A DNA stretch of 29,294 bases. Origin: Cyrtobacter comes. Its GTDB lineage: Bacteria; Pseudomonadota; Alphaproteobacteria; Rickettsiales; Midichloriaceae. Position 1 is the first letter of the stretch; the number at the start of each line of letters is the position of its first letter. This document shows, in pieces, positions 24,868-29,294 of this stretch. The notes beneath the pieces are model-generated. The model did no database searches, had not been told where the DNA came from, and was given only the letters and a program-made list of their open reading frames with translations. Where the stretch lies: positions 1 to 29,294 of the forward strand of contig NZ_JARGYT010000004.1 of NCBI RefSeq assembly GCF_034470605.1. The letters are read 5' to 3'. A program made the translations under genes and the position numbers.

Positions 24868-25060
24868 ACGGGGTGAATTATTTGGCTGCGAGGTGGTGTG
24901 ATTTCTTTTGACTACAAAACACTTTGTGCGTACACTATTAATATAATCGGGATGTTCCAATGAAAAAAAATCGTCGTCGTTTAAGTAAAGAAATTAGGTT
25001 GATTTGAGCGTCTCTTGAAAATAGAGGGCTTTATTTTCTTGCTTAATTTTTGAATTTTAA

Positions 25061-26266
25061 ATGTCAGATTTTTGTATGACACATGTTTTATTACCAGCAA
25101 TCTGGCTTATTGTTCTTATTGTGGGTCTGCCACAACTTTCTGAAACTGTTTACACACCATCTTTGCCTGAAATAGCGCATGAACTTAGAACGAGTGAAAC
25201 GATGGTAGAATATACGCTGACGATCTACCTTTTTGGATTTGCTCTTGGAACTCTATTTTGGGGTAAAATTTCTGATAAATTAGGTCGTAAGCCCTATGTT
25301 ATCGCAGGTTTACTAGTCTTTATTATCGGTTGTATTGGTTGCTATTTCTCAACTTCGATTGAAATATTGATGATCAGTCGCTTAATCCAAGCGTTTGGCG
25401 GCAGTTATAGGGAGTGTTCTTGGCCAAGCAATTTGCAGAGATGCGTTCCATGGCCCCGCCCTTGGAAGAGTATATTCTGTGACCGGTAGCGTACTTGCCT
25501 TATTTCCAGCGCTTGGACCTTTATTCGGAGGGCTTATCGCGGAAATATTTGGGTGGAGAAACATCTTTGTATTTCTGACCATGTTTGCGCTTATGATAGC
25601 AATTCTTGTGAGTATAAAGTTACCAGAAACCCATCCACATGCGTCTCGCAAAAAGATTTCTATACGGAATATTGCGAAACAACTTATACTGGACAGAAAA
25701 GTGCTAGGCTTCGGTCTCATTGTTGCCGGATGTAATGGGATCCTCTTTAGTTATTTTGCGGAAGGGTCATTTTACCTCATCAAAGGATTAAGCCTTTCAC
25801 CAAGCCATTATGGTCTGAGCTTTACAGTTATTGCAGTCGCTACAATGATTGGTGGAATCGTTTCTAAAAGATTACAGAATAAACATTCTTCTAAAGAAAT
25901 AATGGGCTATGGACTTTTGATCATTGCTTTTGCGACAACGATCTTCAGTTGCGTGGCGACGATAAATCATAATTTATTTGCTTTGCCCTCCCATGTAATG
26001 ATATCGATTACTATTCTTTCTCAAATGGGATGTGCTTTTTGAATATGTATGGCAACCAGCAATGCTCTTGCATTAGCACTTGCGGATTATAAACATGCAA
26101 TTGGTACAGCATCCAGCTTGTTTGGATTTTTCTATTACTGCATGATTTCCCTCTTTACGTTTTTTTGGGGTTTCTGCATGATGGTACGTTGCTACCAATG
26201 CCTCTTTATTTCTTGTCTTTAAGCTGCTTTATGATGGTTGTAAATCGTATTTGTTTGAAGAGCTAA
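25061..26266 (+). pseudogene. MFS drug exporter, Bcr/CflA type, broken
   Basis: Former 12-helix inner-membrane drug/proton antiporter of about 400 residues. The N-terminal frame has PQLSETVYTPSLPEIAHEL and the MFS motif-A loop GKISDKLGRKPYVIAG. After a frameshift near 25405 the next frame continues GSVLGQAICRD, GWRNIFVFLTMFAL and SFYLIKGLSLSPSHYGLSF. A TGA at 26040, probably from GGA, splits CAF from ICMATSNALALALADYKHAI. A T-run/G-run shift near 26165 separates SLFTF from GFLHDGTLLPMPLYFLSLSC. The ancestral stop is TAA 26264, overlapping the stop of the convergent AraC-type gene. GxxxD/R motif and residue pattern favour Bcr/CflA multidrug transporters; the substrate is unknown. Confidence 0.85.
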
Positions 26267-27087
26267 TATGGGAAAGCCCTGAGGAATTTATCCCTTGGAG
26301 CTTTTTGAATTAAACTTTCTTCAAAATTACTAGGAAAGTTATCTATCATTATAAATGCTGGCTTTGTATCATCGATTTTTACTGCTGATTTGCTAAGCCA
26401 TGCACCATAAATGTAGTGATAGGCTAGACCCATATTATTCAACTTCCCGGTATAATTGAATTTAGCATAGCCACCACCTGCAACAATGATTTCCTCCAGC
26501 TTTAGGTCTGTATTTAAGCAAGTGAGCCATGCTGAAAAACATACCTGATCTTCAGCAATCTCGCCATCATGAGGATTATCGTGTCCAATGGCTATAAATG
26601 TACCAGTAAAATCATCGTCCAGCACTTCCTTACCCAAATGTTCTTTCAGAGTTTTTCAAGCAAGTAGCGCTACCTCAAAATATAATCCTTGTTTTGTTGC
26701 AGCTTGAATTTTGAATTCAGTAATCTCAACAGATACGCATTCAAGCTCACTTACTATGTTGATTTTATTGCGGGCAAAGCTTGGACTATAGCCGAAATTT
26801 GCCTTGAATGTTCGAGAAAAGCTGCTTGCATCTTCAAAACTACTGCTGAGTGCAATTTCAAGAACAGACTCTTCCTTGTTTTTTAGTGATCTAAAAGCTC
26901 GCTCTATTCTAAGCCGTCTTACAAAACTACCAACGGAAGTACCGATAACCTCTAAAACCAATCTTTTTAAAGTCGAGACAGAAACGCAAATATTTTTGAC
27001 GATCAATTCAATGCTAATTTACTCATCTAAATTTTGATAAATGAACTTTACAGCCTTTATAAAGTTATTACTGTTAACGTATATCAT
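26263..27087 (-). pseudogene. AraC-family regulator with GyrI-like effector domain, two in-frame stops
   Basis: One minus-strand frame of 275 codons from ATG 27087 is interrupted only by TAA at codon 23 (27019-27021) and TGA at 26656. The translation starts NFIKAVKFIYQNLDE and has the two AraC helix-turn-helix motifs (KNICVSVSTLKRLVLEVIGT and LEIALSSSFEDASSFSRTFK..GYSPS). It ends in an effector-binding domain (SVEITEFKIQAATKQG, IAIGHDNPHDGEI, CFSAWLTC, AGGGYAKFNYTG). The TGA falls where Trp is expected (LLA-W-KTLKEHLGKEV), a single-base change. Such AraC/GyrI proteins usually sense small molecules and control nearby exporters, which fits the convergent MFS gene. The two open pieces could still yield partial proteins. 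Confidence 0.85.
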
Positions 27088-27178
27088 ATTGATATCTCAT
27101 CTATTTACGATACTAATATAACGCCTTTAAAAAAGTGTTGCTGTGCAGGACAGTCCAAATTTACTTTTCATTCCTCAA

Positions 27179-27558
27179 CTACTGTCTGTCTTCAAAAATC
27201 TCATTTCGCTTTTCTTGAAAGGGTCTGGCGTCATAAAACAGTTCGATTTTAGAGATGAACCGATCCGTGAATTCATCAGTACTGCCGATCTGAACTTACC
27301 GATAGGGTCTGGAACGACCATGTCATAGGCGAACATAATCTGATCTCCATCTGCAAAACGTGACCTGATGTATATATCCTGCAATGATCTACCAAAGTTT
27401 TTCACAGCTGTGACCACAGCATCTTTGCCATGCATTTCTACAAGTGGTCCGATGAAATACACATTGTCATGCAGGTAGCTCGCCATCCTATCAAAGTCTT
27501 TGGCAAGCATCGCATTGTAATAGCTTTCAGCAAGGCTCACATTATCAGTTGTGTTCAT
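27179..27558 (-). pseudogene. NTF2/SnoaL-like protein, frameshifted near the end
   Basis: The first 96 or so residues are normal for the SnoaL-like/NTF2 superfamily of small cone-shaped proteins: SLAESYYNAMLAKDFDRMAS, LHDNVYFIGPLVEMHGKDAV and QIMFAYDMVVPDPIGKF. At about 27270 the frame slips. In the neighbouring frame the expected end (TDRFISKIELFYDARPFQEK, then RNEIFEDRQ and TAG at 27179) can still be read, while the actual frame ends in unrelated residues at 27175. ATG 27558 has a good AGGAGT ribosome site. The gene is divergent from the MarR regulator with a 56-base spacer and is the likely regulated partner. The ligand or reaction is unknown. Confidence 0.78.
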
Positions 27559-27614
27559 ATTTAACTCCTACTATAGGTATAAGCATTCTGATAATATATT
27601 ATAAGGACACTGAT
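27559..27614. promoter_or_regulatory. Divergent promoter/operator region between NTF2-like and MarR genes
   Basis: The 56-base spacer holds ribosome sites for both genes (AGGAGT for the left, AAGGA for the right) and an AT-rich centre (GATAATATATTATAAGG). The near-palindrome ATAATATATTAT is a candidate operator for MarR autoregulation. This is positional inference; no consensus promoter is proved. Confidence 0.4.
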
Positions 27615-28052
27615 ATGTTAACAGATAAAGAGATGGGAGTTAAAAGTTTGCTTGGGTATAAACTGAAAAAGACCCAACATGCTCTGCGCCTTCAGATGGA
27701 TGAAGCTTTAAGGACTCTTGATCTCACTACGCCACAATATGCAGTACTTGCGCAACTCGAGTTAAAACCTGGAGCGTCTAATGCTGCACTTGCACGCTCA
27801 GCCTTTATCACAGCTCAAACCATGCACGGTATTGTCTCAAATTTAGAAAAACGTGGTTTAATTCAGCGTAAAAATGATGTTTCCCATGGTAGGATTTTGT
27901 GTACAGAATTGACAGACCAAGGCCATAAAGTTGTTACAAATGCCCATGATATGATTCGCGATGTTGAAGCACGTATGCTCACTACGGTAAGTGCAGAGCA
28001 TCAGGCGCTTCTTGAAAAACTGCTGCTAGAGTGTTTTAATAATTTGCAGTAG
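27615..28052 (+). CDS. MarR-family transcriptional regulator
   Basis: A 145-residue dimeric winged-helix repressor. The dimerisation helix (LLGYKLKKTQHALRLQMDEA) is followed by TPQYAVLAQLELKPGASNAALA, a recognition helix ITAQTMHGIVSNLEKRGLIQ (residues 66-85), and the wing KNDVSHGRILCTELTDQG (87-103), corresponding to the MarR D-x-R signature. A C-terminal helix pair then closes the dimer. ATG 27615 is used because AAGGA lies 7 bases upstream; the frame is open further up but enters the divergent spacer. It is the only clearly intact regulator in the 25-29 kb cassette and faces the NTF2-like gene, which it probably controls. Ligand unknown. Confidence 0.92.
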   Translation: MLTDKEMGVKSLLGYKLKKTQHALRLQMDEALRTLDLTTPQYAVLAQLELKPGASNAALARSAFITAQTMHGIVSNLEKRGLIQRKNDVSHGRILCTELTDQGHKVVTNAHDMIRDVEARMLTTVSAEHQALLEKLLLECFNNLQ

Positions 28053-28068
28053 CGAGATATTGCCTCTA

Positions 28069-28410
28069 CTAAATCGAGTCTCGATTGAATTTTTGAATAT
28101 TTGGATCAAACAAGGTGTACTTCGGTGCATCTTCAATCCAAACATACATATCAGGTGAGAAAAGAGTTTTATCATCCAGGCTTCTTGCTCCAATTATTCT
28201 AATATGCGGCCAAATCTCTGGTTTGCCAAAGAGTGTGGAACCACATCCCACAAAAGCTTACATGCACTTGTTTACCGCTTGCGCCTGGACGTGTAAATTC
28301 TTTTGTTTCTCCTTCTATAATTAATGATTCAACCGTGATAACGATAAAAGGCTAAGCCGTACCGCCTGTTAAACGTTGACAATCATGATAATGACAAATA
28401 TCGGATTTTT
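28069..28410 (-). pseudogene. GFA-family (Mss4-like, zinc-binding) protein, broken
   Basis: The C-terminal frame has GCGSTLFGKPEIWPHIRIIG and SLDDKTLFSPDMYVWIEDAP, typical of the glutathione-dependent formaldehyde-activating (GFA) family, also called Mss4-like. A shifted frame upstream supplies CHYHDCQRLTGGTA, a TAG, then SLIIEGETKEFTRPGASGKQ and FC, giving the CHxxxC and FCxxCGS zinc ligands. So a frameshift at about 28255 and a TAG at about 28350 break it. The N-terminal CxCG part is not visible. The family usually binds zinc; the actual substrate is generally unknown. Confidence 0.75.
28072..28096 (+). terminator. Possible terminator of the MarR gene
   Basis: AATCGA-GTC-TCGATT (6-bp stem, 3-base loop) is followed by GAATTTTT, 20 bases after the marR stop. 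The stem is short and AT-rich and overlaps the 3' end of the opposing GFA ruin. Confidence 0.4.
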
Positions 28411-28465
28411 AAGATATTGGCTTCAATTGTGTAGTAGATTGCCCCACAAAAGCATTTTCCTGTGA

Positions 28466-28906
28466 TCATAATTCTTTCCGCAAATAACGTTTCGCCATAT
28501 GACCTTCATTTTGATAGCCAATATTGCTTATCAAATTCATGAGTACCATCCTGTGCTCTTCTAAGGCCAGAGGTTAAGTCGATAATGGCCGGTGAATGCT
28601 GTCTGGCAATATCCTCAACAAATTTCATGAGTTTTTACCGATACCAACACCTCTATGGCTTGTTGATACAACGATCCCAGCAATAGAAAAGCGCGTTGCA
28701 TCCGAGATCAAATAATCTGTTTTTGTCCAAGCAACAAGGCCCGTAATTTCTTCATTCATTTCACAAACCGCAACACCAAAACCAGGATTCTTTACGAATT
28801 TTAGAAATCTTCTATTCAAATCCTCCAAAGCAGCTGGGTAACCTAGTTCTGATAAAAGAGGTAAAAGTCTCGGAGTATCATCAATTATGGCTGACCTTAT
28901 CATCAT
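28466..28906 (-). pseudogene. GNAT acetyltransferase B, two small indels
   Basis: Begins MMIRSAIIDDTPRLLPLLSE and reaches the acetyl-CoA loop STSHRGVGIGKN, where a lost A in an A run (AAAAAA to AAAAA) causes a premature TGA at 28625. The next frame continues the fold (LMKFVEDIARQHSPAIIDLT, RRAQDGTHEF) and a second small indel near 28525 leads to GYQNEGHMAKRYLRKEL and TGA at 28466. The corrected protein is about 147 residues, normal for GNATs. Its ATG overlaps the stop of acetyltransferase A (ATGA), so both were one operon. Substrate unknown. Confidence 0.82.
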
Positions 28907-29179
28907 AAAACCTTCTTCATATAATAGCGTTTATGACCTTTGGGGCAGTCGTCTAAAACACCGAAAATCTCATAGCCATGCTTTAGGTAAAAATCTTTAG
29001 CTTGAAAATCAAAGGTATCAAGATGGGCAAGCGTTGCACCAAGTTTCGTTGCCTCATTTTCTACATGACTGAGCAGTTTACTACCCAGACCACTTTTATT
29101 GTGTTTTCATCTACGGCTAAAATATCTACAAACAGCATGCCCCAACATTACATCACAGATGTAATACCTGCGATAATTA
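28903..29179 (-). pseudogene. GNAT acetyltransferase A, truncated by an IS5-type element
   Basis: The readable C-terminal part is GMLFVDILAVDE, then, after a frameshift near 29105, SGLGSKLLSHVENEATKLGA, LAHLDTFDFQAKDFYLKHGY and EIFGVLDDCPKGHKRYYMKK. This is the GNAT pattern with the RxxGxGSxLL acetyl-CoA loop and a typical ending. Farther upstream only IIAGITSVM and a TAA remain before the IS end at 29180, so the N-terminal half is missing. Its stop overlaps the start of acetyltransferase B by four bases. Confidence 0.75.
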
Positions 29180-29294
29180 GGCACTGTTAACAAAGGTTGT
29201 ATTTAATAGATGCTAAAGCTATAAAGGCAAGGAAAGAGAGATCGGATTTCTCAAATCGTAATGCTAAGCGTCGATTTTCTTTGAGTTTAGCGAA
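29180..29294 (-). mobile_element. IS5-type element: right end with transposase C-terminus, cut by the window edge
   Basis: The minus strand encodes FAKLKENRRLALRFEKSDLS, then FLAFIALASIKYNLC and a TAA at 29187-29189. This is the common C-terminus of IS5-family (IS427-like) DDE transposases, with the R..E helix of the catalytic domain. The outer edge starts GGCACTGTTAACAAAG at 29180, which looks like a terminal inverted repeat placed immediately after the stop. The flanking bases TTAG could be part of the target site. It disrupts acetyltransferase A. The rest lies beyond the window, so intactness cannot be judged. Confidence 0.8.

Noticed and set aside
24961..25008. 15-codon frame MKKNRRRLSKEIRLI resembling the start of an IS3-type OrfA
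   Set aside because: Too short to distinguish from chance; no further transposase sequence follows in any frame.
20097..26658. Reassignment of TGA to Trp to explain in-frame TGA codons
   Set aside because: Intact genes use TGG for Trp (for example topA), several genes end in TGA, and the broken genes also carry TAG, TAA and frameshifts.

Overview
The window is AT-rich and looks like the chromosome of an obligate intracellular alphaproteobacterium of the order Rickettsiales. This is inferred from the low GC, the small divergent housekeeping proteins, the heavy IS1-type debris and the many pseudogenes. A complete ispG argues against the genus Rickettsia, which lacks the MEP isoprenoid pathway, and fits lineages such as Midichloriaceae or Anaplasmataceae better. 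No species can be named from the sequence alone.

Layout. (1) 1-1.5 kb: nested and decayed insertion sequences: an IS630-type fragment at the edge, a broken IS1-family transposase, a perfect 26-bp palindrome, then further IS1 debris facing the other way. (2) 1.5-14.7 kb: the stable chromosome, with gltX, an IHF/HU-type DNA-binding protein, ispG, ppa, a YibQ-like (divergent polysaccharide deacetylase) membrane protein with a 40-residue membrane protein before it, and topA. Four lineage-specific genes sit among these: a 470-residue protein, an exported protein whose C-terminal part resembles bacterial CdiA-type RNase A domains, and two paralogous coiled-coil proteins that share a conserved upstream block and flank ppa. 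(3) 14.9-18.4 kb: a tandem family of about 200-residue proteins in several states (two intact, one with two in-frame stops, two short fragments). A 2-oxoglutarate/Fe(II) oxygenase gene is wedged between direct repeats derived from the family. (4) 18.9-20.4 kb: one long reading frame of about 450 codons cut by a single in-frame TGA. (5) 20.9-22 kb: another IS1 ruin and featureless DNA.

(6) 22-29.3 kb: a less AT-rich graveyard of acquired genes: Fic fragment, DUF2924 gene, large serine recombinase, its small downstream partner (intact), Bcr/CflA-type drug exporter, AraC/GyrI-like regulator, NTF2/SnoaL-like protein, intact MarR regulator, GFA-family protein, two overlapping GNAT acetyltransferases and the end of an IS5-type element. 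Most are broken by small indels or single nonsense changes, so the corrected proteins can still be read. This looks like a mobile element followed by a stress/resistance cassette that arrived by transfer and is being lost.

The best candidates for undescribed biology are the exported RNase A-like protein with eight cysteines, the repeat-expanded coiled-coil pair with a shared leader, and the expanding and decaying roughly 200-residue family around the oxygenase.
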